Assembly (NCBI GenBank): GCA_026874595.1
Contig: CM049307.1
Location: forward strand, 7,155,579 to 7,219,578
Source of the DNA: Sipunculus nudus
Lineage: Eukaryota; Annelida; Sipuncula; Golfingiida; Sipunculidae
Reading direction: 5' to 3'
Length of the DNA: 64,000 bases
The notes under the pieces are model-generated. The model was not told the origin of the DNA and made no database searches. It saw only the letters and a program-made list of their open reading frames with translations. This document shows positions 26,601 to 41,600 of the stretch, one piece after another (within the stretch, counting starts at the first letter, position 1; every line of letters starts with the position of its first letter). The position numbers and the translations under genes were made by a program.

Positions 26601-29600
26601 TTATGGGAAGCTTAACTTAGCCGTTTTGCTGTATTTTCCCATATGAGTTAAAAACCTGCAAAACGTTTTTTGATTGACATCACTGAGGCCAATTTGTTTA
26701 ATATTTTTCAAGAATAATCCCCTGAATAATCCTTATAATAATTGTCTTTTATGGTTCCAAAGAATGAATTTTGGCTGAATTGTAAAGATTGGATTGAGTG
26801 ATTTTACCATATATGTTAACTGTGTAAAGCAGATACATCTAGCCTGGCACCAGTTTATCAGCATTTGTTACATCATCATGCTCTAGACATTTAGATTTCA
26901 GGTTATCTATGGTTAATATTGACAAGAATGTTTTTTAAAAGCTTTTAAAAAAATGTAGATTTATGAATTTAGATATTCCTCATGCCAGGCAATGTTTACA
27001 ATCACAGGTAAACATACAGCTCTCTGTGGGTATATAAAGATGGCTGTACATGGATTATAAATAATTGGTATCCATACTCAACTTAATTCAAGATTTTGCC
27101 ATCAGAGAGATGTATCTGTATTATAATTTTGCATTCAATATGCATCTGTAGTAATTTTTAGCTAACCTCTGAGCTAATGTGATGGTGTGGCAGCATCTGT
27201 CGTCTGTACGTTAACCCATACTATCTCAAAAACGACTGGAGCTAGCATCATAAAATTTAATGCAAAAAATTAGCCATCTGAAAACTGCATTTTCTTAGAT
27301 TTTAAAGAGAAAAAGATAAAAAACCTTTAAAAATTATCTCCTCCAAAACAGTCAAGCCAAATTGTTCAATATTTTTCAGAAATAATCTTTTATACCATCT
27401 CTCTCAAGTTTGTTTGAATGGTTCAAGTTTGGTGAATTTTGGCCAAGTGACAGGAAGTTGAACTTAGTCATCTGTCCAAAGAAGCATACTAAAATGACAA
27501 TCTCAGAAACGGCCAGAGCTGTCATCACCAAACTTTATGCCAGTGTTGGTCACATGAGTCATATATGAAATTGAGGTATTGGTGGCGCCACCTGCATTGA
27601 CCTTTTTTGCACAGGGGTCATTGGTCATCTGTACATTAACCCATAATTTCTCAGGAATAGCAGGAGCTACCATCCTCAGATTTTATGCAATAATCTGTCA
27701 CATATCAAATGTTGTGGGATTCAGCTTATTTTTTTTGCTATCTGCATTTACTTAGATTTTATAGGGGAAAACCTGAAAAACCTTTAAAAGTCTTCTTCTT
27801 GTAAACGGTCCAGCCAAATTGGTCAGTATTTTACAGAAATGATCCCAGAGGCAAGCCCTTTCAAGTTTGTTCAAATGGTTTGCATTTGATGAATTTTAGC
27901 GAAGTTACACAAATTTGAACTCCGTCATTTGGCCAAGTAAGCATTCTGACATAATAATCTCAGAAATGACAGAAGCTAGCATTACCAAGTATTGTGCAAA
28001 TGTTGGTCACATGACTCATATTTAAAGTTGCAGATTTCTTGGTGCCACCTACATTGACCTGTTTTTTATGGACAAAAACCTCATAATTTTAGCCTCTTTC
28101 AGCTTAAAATGTTTAGGATGAAACTGTCAAGTTGAATTGTTTAATTTTTCAAAAGAATTATCCTAGGACATGGTTCTTTCAATCATATCAGAATAGATTG
28201 AGTTTGTTGATTTTTCTTCTAGTCGTGAAAAGCTTAAGTTGGTCTGATGGCCATTATTATGTCTATTTCAAACTGAGGACTGCAATAGTGTTCTTCTACA
28301 AAATTATTGTTTCAATTATTACTTCTGTTACATTGCACAAAATTATTCTTAGTTACCCTTTGTTCAAGTTTACTTGAATGATTTTTGGCAGAATTATTTG
28401 ACCTTTAACAATGAAAGGACTGCATCTTTTATTATTCTAGATATTTTGATAAAAATTTTATGAATATGTCAGCTTGAAAAAAAGGCATTTTAGCCAAAGT
28501 CTTTCAGTATGTGTAAACAGATTTACCAACAGTCCAAGATTGTGTCTGCATCTAAAAATAGGTTGAGAAACTGCCAACTGTTTCAGATTTGGCAACAGAT
28601 CAAGAGTTCCTTCAGTGCAGCCAGATATAGGTCAAGAGTTCAATCAGTGCAGCCAAGCACAAGGCATGTGAACACCTCATGGGAACCTATGGTCACCTCA
28701 TAGGTAGCATGTGATCACCTCATGAGTACAATGTGATCACCTCATGGGTCTCATGCCCATCAGGGTTGCATGTGAAGCCAATCTGTGAGCTTATGCAATG
28801 GCGTGGCTACTATTTCAGATTTGGCAACAGGCCAAAGGTCAGTCTGGATCTATTTATAACTTTAACAGACTGCCAACTGTATCAGATTAGGCAACAGGTC
28901 AAGAGTTCACTCAGTGCAGCCAGGTATAGGTCAGGAGTTCACTCAGTGCAGTAGCTGCATTTTGTTTATAGCCTTAGCACACTGCCCACTGCATCAGATT
29001 AAGCACCAAAGTTCAGCCTGGATCTATTTATAGCTTTATGCAACAGGTCAAGAGTTCACTCAGTGCAGCCAGGTACAGGTCAAAAGTGACAGTCTAGCCA
29101 GGTGCAGGTCATGAGTTCACTCAGTGCAGTAGCCTGAGCTAGCAATTTGTCACAGTTCACTCTGACTTTCTCACCTAAGCCTGGTCAGCCCCATGCATCA
29201 GACTCAAGGTAAGTTTGATGTATTGGCCTGATATCTTGACCTGTTTATGTGTCTTTGATGGCTTTCTTGTTCATAAGACAGGTGTCGCCACCTACAATTA
29301 CTTTTGCACAGTGTATGTGCCTGCTTATTTCTACAGAGGAATTTGATATATCAGCCTGAAATTGGGCATATTTATACATATTGAATAGCTTTGTCATACA
29401 AAAGACTGGTGGTGCCACCTACAATAATTTTTGCACAGTGTGTGTCCCTGCTTATTTCTCAGGAGGGGTTTGATATATCAGTATGAAATTGGGCATATGT
29501 ATATATCTCTGATAGCTTCATTGTATACAAGACTGGTGGTGCCAGCTACAATAATTTTTGTGTTGTGTGCACCCATGCCAGAATTTCAGCAGTGATGTTT

Positions 29601-32600
29601 GTGTAATTGTTTCTAATTCAAAATGTTTAGTACTTGCATTGTTCATATACATGAAAAGTAATGGTCCAGCAGTGAAGCATTATACCTGGTGTATTTCTCA
29701 ATGGACAGGTTAGCATTAGGCCTGTAGGCCTTGTTGATTTGTGTAGGAGCATGTCTGTGTTTGATATTTTGTTTAGTCATCATGTAAGCATGAACAACTG
29801 AATCTTGTTTGTAAAGTGTGGTTGATATATGTTTGTTGATATTATTTTGACTGTCAAATAGTCTTTTTTCTCTTGTTTATGTTATATTATTGACAAAATA
29901 TTGGTTCATAGGTTTTACAGGTAGTGATTAATTTTTTTTCTTGATTTAATTAATATTTATTGATTTAAATAAGATTTATTTGTTTCAGCTTTTCAGATAT
30001 TTTTAGGGCAGGGTTACTTCTCTGTGTTTGGTGTGTTAGAAACATTGTCCAGTTGTCATTTCCATATAACTAATAATGCATTTAAGTAGATCATCTGCTT
30101 AAATATAGATAAGACCTTATGATTTCAGGTAGTAGCTCTTATGTCAGCTTAAAGGTAGCAGCACTGCCTAGGAACTTGGAAACATTTATATTCATGAGTC
30201 CTCAACTGGAGGGATCCCATAAATTCCTGAAAGAGATGATTTTTCTTCACTTACCTTAAATGGCTTCATAAGATTTTGTACACATATAGAATATTAAAAA
30301 AAATGGTCATTAATGTGTTAGTTGTGCTCTTTTAAGCTTTAGATATGAGTGTGTTGACAGTGCTTTGAAAACAAAGTGCTGGTGAAGGATAGAAAATGAT
30401 GATTAAATAATTCATTTATATATTGTGAGTGACAGAAATATGAACTCTATTATTTCAGGGAAAATGTGAAGGAATCAAAAAAGAAAGAAAAAGGAGTACC
30501 TTCATGGCTGAAGGGAGAGGCCGCTCCAGGTAAGATACAGTTACAGTTACACCAACAAGGTGGATACACAGATACACACAACTGTATAAAGTGTAAATTA
30601 AAAGACATTGTTTTCATGGTTACAAGAAGAGATTACTCAGGTGTCAATGTTGTTGACATGTGTTACATAGTAATAACAGATATGTGTAAAATATGCACAC
30701 ACAGCCTATAATACAAGCTTTTCACTTTTATGAGTCACAGGCACATAACGACAGTGATTAAAGCCTGTCACATATTCAATCTATTTGATAAAGGTGTTGG
30801 TTCAAATTGTTTTTAATCACATTAAAGATGGTTGATCGGTAAACCCTTGTTCTTCAGAATGACATGTTGATGGCAAAATTTGATCCCTTTTATGATAATT
30901 ACCCCATGCTCAGCCAGTCCATTGTACACCTAATCAGCTGGGTAAGTCATAATGATTAATTGTTATACAGTATCCTGTTAGTATGGATACATGCTGACAA
31001 ACCTTTATGTGGTAGTGTTTTATTGTCCATTGAAGATAGTTTTATATATTTCTTAAATATGTATGATTGACTTAAATTAATGAGCAAAATATATTCCATT
31101 TTTTACATATATTCAGAACCTTTTGAGAATCCCCCAGAGAGCCGAGGTGGAAACAGACCTGACCCACAAGAAGAAAACCTGCTGGAGCACTGGCCCAAGG
31201 CAGGGTGAGCAAAGATTTGATATTAATACACGTGGCCCAAGGCAGGGTGAGCAAAGATTTGATATTAATACACGTGGCCCAAGGCAGGGTGAGCAAAGAT
31301 TTGATATTAATACACGTGGCCCAAGGCAGGGTGAGCAAAGATTTGATATAAATACACGTGGCCCATGGCAGGGTGAGCAAAGATTTGATATTAATACACG
31401 TGGCCAATGGCAGGGTGAGCAAAGATTTGATATTAATACATGTGGCCCATGGCAGGGTGAGCAAAGATTTACTTGTTGTAGTCCTGTGTTTGGAGATGAT
31501 TTTACTTGTTTTAATCCTGTGTTTAGAGATGATTTACTTGTTTTAATCCTGTGTTTGGAGTGATTTACCTGTTATCCTGTGTTTAGAGATGATTTACTTG
31601 TTGTTATCCTGTGTATGGAGATGATTTACTTGTTGTTATCCTGTGTATGGAGTGATCTACTTGTTTTAATCCTGTGTTTGGAGTGATTTACTTGTTTTAA
31701 ATCTGTGTTTAGAGATGATTTACTTGTTGTTATCCTCTGTTTGGAGATGATTTACTTGTTGTTATCCTATGTATGGAGATGATTTACTTGTTGTTATCCT
31801 GTGTATGGAGTGATTTACTTGTTGTTATCCTGTGTATGGAGTGATTTACTTGTTTTAATCCTGTGTTTGGAGTGATTTACTTGTTTTAATCCTGTGTTTA
31901 GAGATGATTTACTTGTTGTTATCCTGTATTTGGAGATGATTTACTTGTTGTTATCCTGTGTTTGGAGTGAATTACTTGTTTTAATCCTGTGTTTGGAGAT
32001 GATTTACTTGTTTTAATCCTGTGTATGGAGATGATTTACTTGTTTTAATCCTGCGTTTGGAGATGATTTACTTGTTTTAATCCTGTGTTTGGAGACGATT
32101 TACTTGTTTTAATCCTGTGTATGGAGATGATTTACTTGTTTTAATCCTGTGTTTGGAGATGATTTACTTGTTGTAATCCTGTGTTTAGAGATGATTTACT
32201 TGTTTTGATCTTGTGTTTGGAGATGATTTACTTGTTTTAATCCTGTGTTTGGAGATGATTTACTTGTTTTAATCCTGTTTTTGGAGATGATTTACTTGTT
32301 GTGGTCCTGTGTTTGGAGATGATTTACTTGTTGTAGTCCTGTGTTTGGAGATGATTTACTTATTGTAGTCCTGTGTTTGGAGATGATTTTCTTGTTGTAA
32401 TCCTGTGTTTGGAGATGATTTACTTGTTGTTATCCTGTGTATGGAGTGATTTACTTGTTGTTATCCTGTGTATGGAGTGATTTACTTGTTTTAATCCTGT
32501 GTTTGGAGTGATTTACTTGTTTTAATCCTGTGTTTAGAGATGATTTACTTGTTGTTATCCTGTATTTGGAGATGATTTACTTGTTGTTATCCTGTGTTTG

Positions 32601-35600
32601 GAGATGATTTACTTGTTTTAATCCTGTGTTTGGAGACGATTTACTTGTTTTAATCCTGTGTATGGAGATGATTTACTTGTTTTAATCCTGTGTTTGGAGA
32701 TGATTTACTTGTTGTAATCCTGTGTTTAGAGATGATTTACTTGTTTTGATCTTGTGTTTGGAGATGATTTACTTGTTTTAATCCTGTGTTTGGAGATGAT
32801 TTACTTGTTTTAATCCTGTTTTTGGAGATGATTTACTTGTTGTAGTCCTGTGTTTGGAGATGATTTACTTGTTGTAGTCCTGTGTTTGGAGATGATTTAC
32901 TTATTGTAGTCCTGTGTTTGGAGATGATTTTCTTGTTGTAATCCTGTGTTTGGAGATGATTTACTTGTTATCCTGTTTTTAGAGATGATTTAGTTGTTAT
33001 GATCCTGTGTTTGGAGATGATTTACATGTTGTTATCTTGTGTTTGGAGATGATTTACTTGTTGTTATCCTGTGTTTCGAGATGATTTACTTGTTGTTATC
33101 CTGTGTTTTGAGATGATTTACTTGTTGTAATCCTGTTTTTCATATGATGAAAACAACTAGAATCATCACAAAGTAACATCTGAAAGTAATATATATCCAT
33201 ATAAACCTGCATAAGCAACAGTTGAAGAGAATACATAGGTATTTTGAATTGATTACCTGTTATTGTGTTAAATATCTTCACCTTTGTTCAATGTATCTCT
33301 CAGTGTATAGTTTCTCAATGTATCTCTCAGTGTATAGTTTCTCAATGTATCTCTCAGTTTAAAGTGTCTCTATGTATCTCTCAGTGTATAGTGTCATGAT
33401 TTGTGACATATTGTTAGATGTAATCATGCACCATTTGTCTCAGGGTTCCTGATGCTGGCTTAATTTCTTTGATATGATATATACAATTTATATTTCAAAG
33501 ACTTTCTACATTTTCAGCAAAGACTACCTGTCCACTGTGTTAGACTCTGGTACACCAAGGGCAGAGTCACCATCATTTGGACGAAGAGCAAAAGCCCACT
33601 CTCCAAGTAAGTCGCTATCCAGGGCTGCTTCATGTTTAATTGCATTCCTCCTTTTTATTATATTTTTAAAAAGGCAGTTATTTATGTCTTTATCACATAT
33701 TTTACTATGTGTTATTTACTACATATTATTTTTACATTTTATTTAAACCCATTGTTACACTTAAAGACTGCCTAATATCAAAACCATTGACCTGATATTA
33801 ATAATTTTTAATATATTAATTCCTCTATATATTTCCTATCTACGTACCAGAAATTAATTCAATATTTTTTTAAATTCTTGAAGTAATGGGCCCGAACATA
33901 ATGCACTTTGTAAAAATATAGGAAATATATTTACTTCCTTAACTTGACAATTGCTGAAGCTAGAGACTTTCTTTCAGGTATATAACTATATTTAATCATT
34001 GTATCCGCCAAAACGAAGTTTTGCGGATACTATGTTTTTGACCGGGTTCCGCCGCCGCCGCCGCGTTCGTTTCCGGAGAACTCCTCTGAGACTGCTGGAC
34101 AGATTTTTCCGAAACTTACACAAATTATCGGGTCACATGTGAACTGGTGCCTAACCAAGTGACCTTGACCTCTGACCTTTCGTCTCTGCCCAGCGTCCGT
34201 TTGTGCGTCTGTTTCCTCACATAAACCCATATATCTCGGGAACCGTTTGACCGATCCGGAAAAAAATTTTACACAAATGTAGCCCTGGGGTAGCTTTATA
34301 ACAAACACAACAAAAGGAGGCACCACCTGCAACCATGTTTGCACAGTGTCCATTTGTTCATCTGCCTGGGGTTAAAATCACTCATATCTCTGCAGTGGTT
34401 TGACCAATTCACCTAAAATTCGGCATGCGTGTACATCCTAGATAGCTTTCTTGATTTTATGGCAGGTGGAGCCACCTACATTCACGTTAACGCTGCAGAC
34501 ATCCAAGCTCATATCTCGGGAACCGTTTGACCAATCAGGAAAAATAATTTACACAAATGTAGCCCTTGGATAGCTTTATAACATACACAAAAATGGTGGC
34601 GCCACCTGCAACCATTTTTGCACAGCGTCCATCTGTTTGTCTGCCTTTGGTTAAAATCACTCATATCTCTGCAGTGGTTTGACCAAATTACCTGAAATTC
34701 AGCATGCTTATACATCCAGCATAGCTTTCTTGATTTTATGACAGGTGGCGCCACCTACATTCACATTCATGCTGTAGACATCCATGCTTATATCTCCGGA
34801 CTCATTCAACCAATCAGGAAAATTTTTTTACACAAATGTAGCCCTTGGATAGCTTTATAACATACACAAAAATGGTGGCGCCACCTGCAGCCATTTTTGC
34901 AAAGCTTCCATCTGTTTGTCTGCTGTGGGATAAAATCACTCATATCTCTGCAGTGGTTTGACTTTTCCACATGAAATTTTGCTTGTGTATATATCTTGGA
35001 TAGTTTCTTGTTCAAATAACAGGTCGCGCCACCTACAATCATGTTTATGTGGCAGAGATCCATTCTATTATTTAACACATGTAACTCTATATCCCCTTGC
35101 CACTCAATCCATGCCTTACTTCACCCGTCCTTCTCTGATTTTGGCGGATACACGTAGTCACTTGTCGACTACCCGTATTCTAGTTATTTAATAGTTTCCC
35201 CAAAATTAAATCTGAATTTTTCAAATTTTATAAACTATTAGCATAAATATAAAAATTAGTACCTTAAATTTTGCCCAGATTTGACCATGGCACGTTTTTT
35301 TCCTGTAACTGCTGTGGCTTTAATTTTCACAGCATGTTTCCATAAGCATTTCATCAGTTAACATCTTAAAATTGAAACCAGTTGATCAAAAACTGTAGAT
35401 TTTATTCAAGTTTTCAAGCACCATGTAAAGTATTGTTTAAATCAAGTAAGTATTATGCAGTTTGCTAGAGCGTAGCTCCCCAGCTTCCCAGGCCAGCTCA
35501 CAGCTCCCAAAATTTAGCATACAGTTAGATGTCCCCCAATTCCCCTATACCATACCAAAAGTTTGGTCACTAGAACTTCATTCCTTCGAATTCCTCCATT

Positions 35601-38600
35601 AAAAACCCATTTTTACACTTCATGACTTTCTAATATCAAAACAACTGATCTGACTTTGATCACTTATAATATACATGTTCTTCTATTCATTCTATTTGCA
35701 CATGCCAGAAATGATGACAGTATTGTGTAATTGTTTTAAGTTATGGGCCGGAACATAATGCACTGTAAAAAATCAAGAACTCCCTTAACATGAGAATTTC
35801 TGAAGGTAGAGATTTTTTGTCAGGGATATAACATTATTTAATCAAGATTCAATTGTATACCCAAAATACTTTTGAATTTTTCAAATTTTCTAAGTTATTA
35901 GCATTAATATAAAAATTAGCACCTTAAATTTTGCCTAACTTTGACCATGGCATGTTTGTTTTCTGTAAGCACTGTAAATATAATTTTGGTATCATGCAGA
36001 AAAAAGCATTTCAGCTTGTTAGTTTTGAAAGTTTAAAGAAATGGCCAAAAACTGTTAAAGTTAAAAGTTTATTAAAGTTTTTATGAGAATCAATAGAAAA
36101 GGAATTTGATAGTTTATGAGTAACAGGGAATTACCTTGCAAGTACTGATGTTTTATGGATTTTGTATGGATAGATGTAAATGTATTCCAAATAACACTAT
36201 TGAGTCACCTTAGGTATTTTTCTTCAATTTTAATAATGAAAAAAAATTAAATTATATTGTTCTTTACTATTTGGGTTTATATGAAGGAAATTAATGATAG
36301 ACAAAGATGCAGTTGAAAATATTAATCTAAATTTCCAGGTCTTTTCCAAGTGTTTCAGCTTGTTCATTTATATTTATTTCAAAATAAAAAAAAAAAAAAT
36401 TAAGATATGTAAAAATTTTAAAATTTTACTCAGACAAGTACTGATTAAAGATGTCAATATGTTTCACTAATGACATAAAGATGCGTGGCTGTATCAGCTG
36501 TCACAAGATTATGTAAATAATCAAACTTTATATTACTGGTTCCTTTATTTCAGTAAATAAAACAAGTTCTTATGATATCTATAATTGTGATAATTGTCAT
36601 AAGACTCTTGCTATGTCTAGTCCAAAATACGCTCTTTACACAGCGCCTTACCTATAGGGCTACTACCTATATCGTAAGGCGCTGTTTGTTATGACCTCGT
36701 ATACTGAATTGCAACACCAGAGGGGAGCACTGTATTTTTGTCCAATCAGATGAGACCTTGTGCTGGAAGACAAAGCCAAGCGTGGAATACACGGAGCCAA
36801 TCATATTCATTTCTTTTTGAGTGACAGCTCATCCCCCAGTGTAACTGTCTGAACAGGCCACAGGCTCAGAAAGAAATGCCCCTGACGTGGTTTGCTTAGG
36901 GCCTTGGGCACACAGGATGCTCGGCCAGTGAGCTGTAATTCAAACAAGACGTAACAACAAAGGCTGCATGCAGACCTCGCTGGCTGGTTTCAGTTCTGCA
37001 GACAACAGATACATGGCTACGCTAACACAGTCATAATGTCATAATCGAATCGGTCGATGATGCGAGAATGCAGAGGGAGCAATTTAAATTCGACCAGAAA
37101 CTCATCAAGCGGTGCTTGAAGCACAGCAATGGGCGGAGCCAGGATGCCTGTCGAGTGTTTGTTTATTGGCATCTGATTGGCTGCTTGTCACATCATACGC
37201 ACGTTTATTTCAGTGGACAACGAACCGCCATCTGGTGTCTAAATATATCATAAACGGTCAAAGCTGGCAGCGTGAAAATCAGTTGCTTCTTTAGAAGCGC
37301 AAGATTTCTGCTGCCTCGGGAGCGTAGTCCAAAAGTGAAAATATAGTTTTTTTTTCTAAATATAAATTAAATTCATAAAACCAGGTACTTATGATCATTA
37401 TTTAAATTTGTGAAATTTGTATATTCTGGATTCTCAAACATTGTTTGGCTGAAACTAAATAAATACCAGACATGGTGCAGAAATCTGCAAATGTTTTTGA
37501 ATGCAAATATGAATATGTACTCCATAATTTCATGCAAAAGAATAGGAATACAGGTGAAAATGAAAGTATTTGAATACAAATGCATTCATGAATATATTCT
37601 GTAATATTATTTTAATAATCATTCATTTCAATAATATTATTTTCAGATGATACTGTTTTTATATTTAATTTAAATTTTAAAGAAATTAAAATTATATTTG
37701 ACACAATATTTGTTTTTAATATTAATAAATAGTTTAACTTATATTATTTGTGCTAGAGCTACTCTTGGGTAGGGAAAACCTGTAATAATTAAATAACAGT
37801 TAACTCATTTGTAAAAAGCATAATTAACATGACTGATAATGGACAGTTTTTTTTAGCTAAGCTGACTATAAGTTATCTGAGCTATAGTCGTGGTCCTTTG
37901 TCCGTCGTCCGTCTGTCTGTTAACGGGGCACATTTTGAAACCATTGGACCTACGAATCCAAAATTTTGCATACCATTAGATGTCCCAAAAATCTCCCTAT
38001 CATACCAAAAATTGGGTCACTAGAACTTAATTCCTTCAAGATATTAAGGAAAAACCTCTGTTATCAATAAAAAAGCCAATGTTTCACTTCAAGGCTGCAT
38101 AATATCAAAACCACTGATCCGTTTTTGATCATATTTAGTATTTGTATTCTTCCATACATTTTCTATGAACATACAAAAAATTAGGTCAGTATTGCGTATT
38201 TTTTTTAAGTTATGGGCCCTAATATAATGTAATTTTTAAAAAATAAGGAAATATATTTACTCACTTAACATGAGAATAGCTGAAGCTTGAGACTTTTTTT
38301 CAGGAATATAACTTTATTTAATCAAAATTCAACTGTTCACCCTAAATTAGATCTGAATTTTGCAAAATTTTTTAAAAGTTATTAGCATAAATAAAAAATC
38401 AATACCTTAAATTTTGTCCAACTTTGGCAACGGTATGTTTTTTCCTTGTAAGCACTCTTGATTTAATTTTCACAGCATATGTACATAAGGGTTTAATCTT
38501 ATAAATCTGAAATTTCAAAGGAATTGATTGAAAAGAGTAGCTTTTATTCAAGTTTTCATACACCATGTCAAGTGTACATCTAACCCACCTAGCCCACCTA

Positions 38601-41600
38601 GAATACAGCCTTGACTTGTGTTATGTAACCCACCCCAGGCAGCTTGCCTTGGCTCAGCTTGGCCACTACCAGCAGGCTTCCCCTTTACCCTGCACCTGAT
38701 ATTGTTTGTCCCTCATTCAACCAACAGTTTGTATACTTTTATTGAAAAGATGATTTTATTTTATCAAATTTACTGAATCTTTTATTTTATTTCGATGAAT
38801 AAAATTAAGCATGTACTGAAAACTCCAATATGCAAAACTTTTTAATAGTGATTCAAGGATTAATCTTGAAGATGCTATGTTGTGGCATTATTTTCTTTTA
38901 AATTCGGTTTAAACATTTGTGATTTAAAAATAATAAAATATATGTGTATGCATAATATGACCCAATATGAGCTACACTCTGGATATATACAGACTGCAAC
39001 TTAGAATTCTGATATTTAAACTTACATTTTCAGATTTTTTTTTATTACAAATTTATAAAACTGGTAAATAAAAAAATGAATCAGTGGATATGCAAAAAAA
39101 TAGGCTTATATATAAACTTAAATGCATTATTCCCTTGAAAGTGAAATAAAGGTATTAGTCCATTCTGTTTACTTGCCTGTCCATCTGTTAATTTTTCATA
39201 TGCATCACAGTATCTCAAAACTTTTACTGTTTTTCTTCATGACAGTCTTGTCAGAGTATTAGTTTTGCAATCATATATTTAGAACTTTACTTTAACCAAG
39301 TAGGAGGGCCCCTTTCCTCTTAGCTTCTTGTATGCTTATAAATATGAAAAACATTACAATAGAATATTTTGCATATTTTGCATTTGCATTTGTAAAAATC
39401 TCAAACTTAAGCTGAGTGACGTGACCCATGGGTCCCTTTTTTCAAATACTTCTACTGCAATGCAGATAAAGAAATATATGGCCAAATCAAATCCTATGTG
39501 ACAATAGCACACCATTTCCAAAAGTACATAATATAAATGACATCATTCCTCTTCCCTGTCTCCAAGGATATTATCAAAATCTTACATAACTTGAGTTAAA
39601 TGCTATCAGCTCATAATACAGCTTATATTACCAAACAAAACCAGCATTTGCCTACCTCCTCTTCCAAATCATATTTTGTGATCATACATAACTACTGAGC
39701 GCTGTGACCCATGGTTCCCTTGTTTAATATTCAAAATGTCTTGAAAGTTCATAATTCATTAGATATGAGGTATACAATTTTTAGAATGTCTAAAGCTTTC
39801 TTTATCCTATGACTCTTTCTTGCCCTCAAACAAATTGTTTCTTCAAAATATCACTCATAAAAATTAATCTGCACTAGAAATTATCTTGGTCGATCTTAAT
39901 TGACATTTCCTGTGTTATAGTTTCTTATCATCTTCTTTTGGAAAAGCATATTAATTTTGATAAAGTTAATGAAAAATTGATTTGCTGAAAGCGAAGGAAC
40001 TCTAAAAAATATAGGATTATGCCTTGGTGTAGGACCTTAACTGAGCAATTAAGGTTCTAGAATCAAAAGCTGTAGACCCTGCATTCAAAGCTGTCAATTG
40101 TTTGAATGATTCTCCTTGCTCAGACCCCTGGCCAAGGTCTGAACCTTAAGGGTTTGCCCTCTGCACCCAGGATGGAATGGGTAGTGTCAAATACAACAGA
40201 CAAATGAGCACAAATACCATTCTGGCACTAGATATGGCAGATAAGATAGTATGTTCCCAAGGAAGCTAGATAAGATAGCATAGTCCACATAAAGCTTAAG
40301 GAACTACAAAAATATAAAGCCTGAAAGACCAAGAAGGAAAAGTCAGATGAGACTGACATTGTCAGTGATGTCAGAAATTGAACCCACTACCTTGTTACCT
40401 TTTTACCTTTACTTACCACTCATTGTCTACATAAGTGCTATGATTTTGTAGATGTATTTCCAACCAATATTTCAGTCATCTAAAATTAAGAATCTTTAAG
40501 TATGTGATATTTTTTTCAGTTGCCAGCTAATTGTTTTTTATTTAAACTCTTTATAGTTTAATGATAATTTGCTTAAATACCATGCAGTTCCTTGCTTGCC
40601 ACTGAACACTCAGACGGATCCCAATGAGGAGACGGAGAAAGGCCGCATGACCCCGATGCAGCAGATTGAGTCAGCGAGGTCAAAGCGTCGGCAGATGCAG
40701 CAGGATAAACTGGAGGAGTCCTGGACATCACTCAGTCTGTTTGATCGTTTACAGAAGGGACGTATTTCTATGGATATCAATAGTAAGACCTGTCTCTTAA
40801 TGTTCATGCTTCATGCACAGTTCAGTCTCTTTTCTTTTCCAATCCTTTAATCTGCAAGGTAAAAAAATCGCCAACAAATAATGAAATTATGTTCTAATAC
40901 CAAACAACCATTTCCCTAAAAAACCCTGCCACCCACCAATTGCCAGGTGTAACTCTAATGTGATTTGTCATTTACCCTCCAGCATATGCTGAATTTCTGG
41001 CTGTGGCGTTGTACTATAAAACCTTACGCTACCCTTCTGTCGTCCCATTAAAGTGTGTTGTCTGAACATCTCTAGACACAAGAATTGCAGGTATTATCCA
41101 TTTATATGGTAACCCTTGGTCATCTGCCACCTTGGCCTGTCACTGGTTCTTTTCCTGACTCTTGATGGCTGGAGAAGAGTGCTAATTCTGTTGTACCTCT
41201 GTGACATAACAGTCAGTTTACACACAGATAAGTATATGTAAATGAGATATTCACAGTGAATTAATTGAGGAATGCTTGCTAAAAGCTATCTTAAGTACTT
41301 TCTTACAGAAGGTCTTAGTACCAGACCTGTTAGTTCAGAAATTCTCAAATTTATGTTGTACTCTTAAATGCATTTAAACATGAAATCAGTAGTCAAGTTT
41401 ACTGTAAACCAATCAACACATTGTCCTGATGGAGGTACTGTTGCTTTGGGTGAACTCCAGAGGGCCAGAGGGATCAAATTAGGATACATATATATTATGT
41501 GAACCCAAAAGCCTTTTCATACTTTTTCTTTTAAAAAGTAGTGGTCATAAAAAAACTGAAACATCTATATAACTTTAGTTAAAGTTTCATTATGGTTAGG

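Larger units (their letters stand above)
33740..37740 (+). mobile_element. Degenerate family B copy broken by later insertions
   Basis: Segments 33740-33995, 35184-36335 and 37325-37740 align in order with the interior and right part of the intact family B copies (for example 'ACTGCCTAATATCAAAACCA', 'GGGCCCGAACATAATGCA'). They are separated by a Helitron-like element (33996-35183) and a second interruption (about 36336-37324) that includes a TIR element. The copy lacks both typical ends and is older than the two intact copies. Confidence 0.75.

Noticed and set aside
36640-36690. tRNA or other small RNA gene at the CAGCGCC hairpin
   Set aside because: It is a simple inverted repeat near the end of a TIR element, without tRNA boxes or a cloverleaf.
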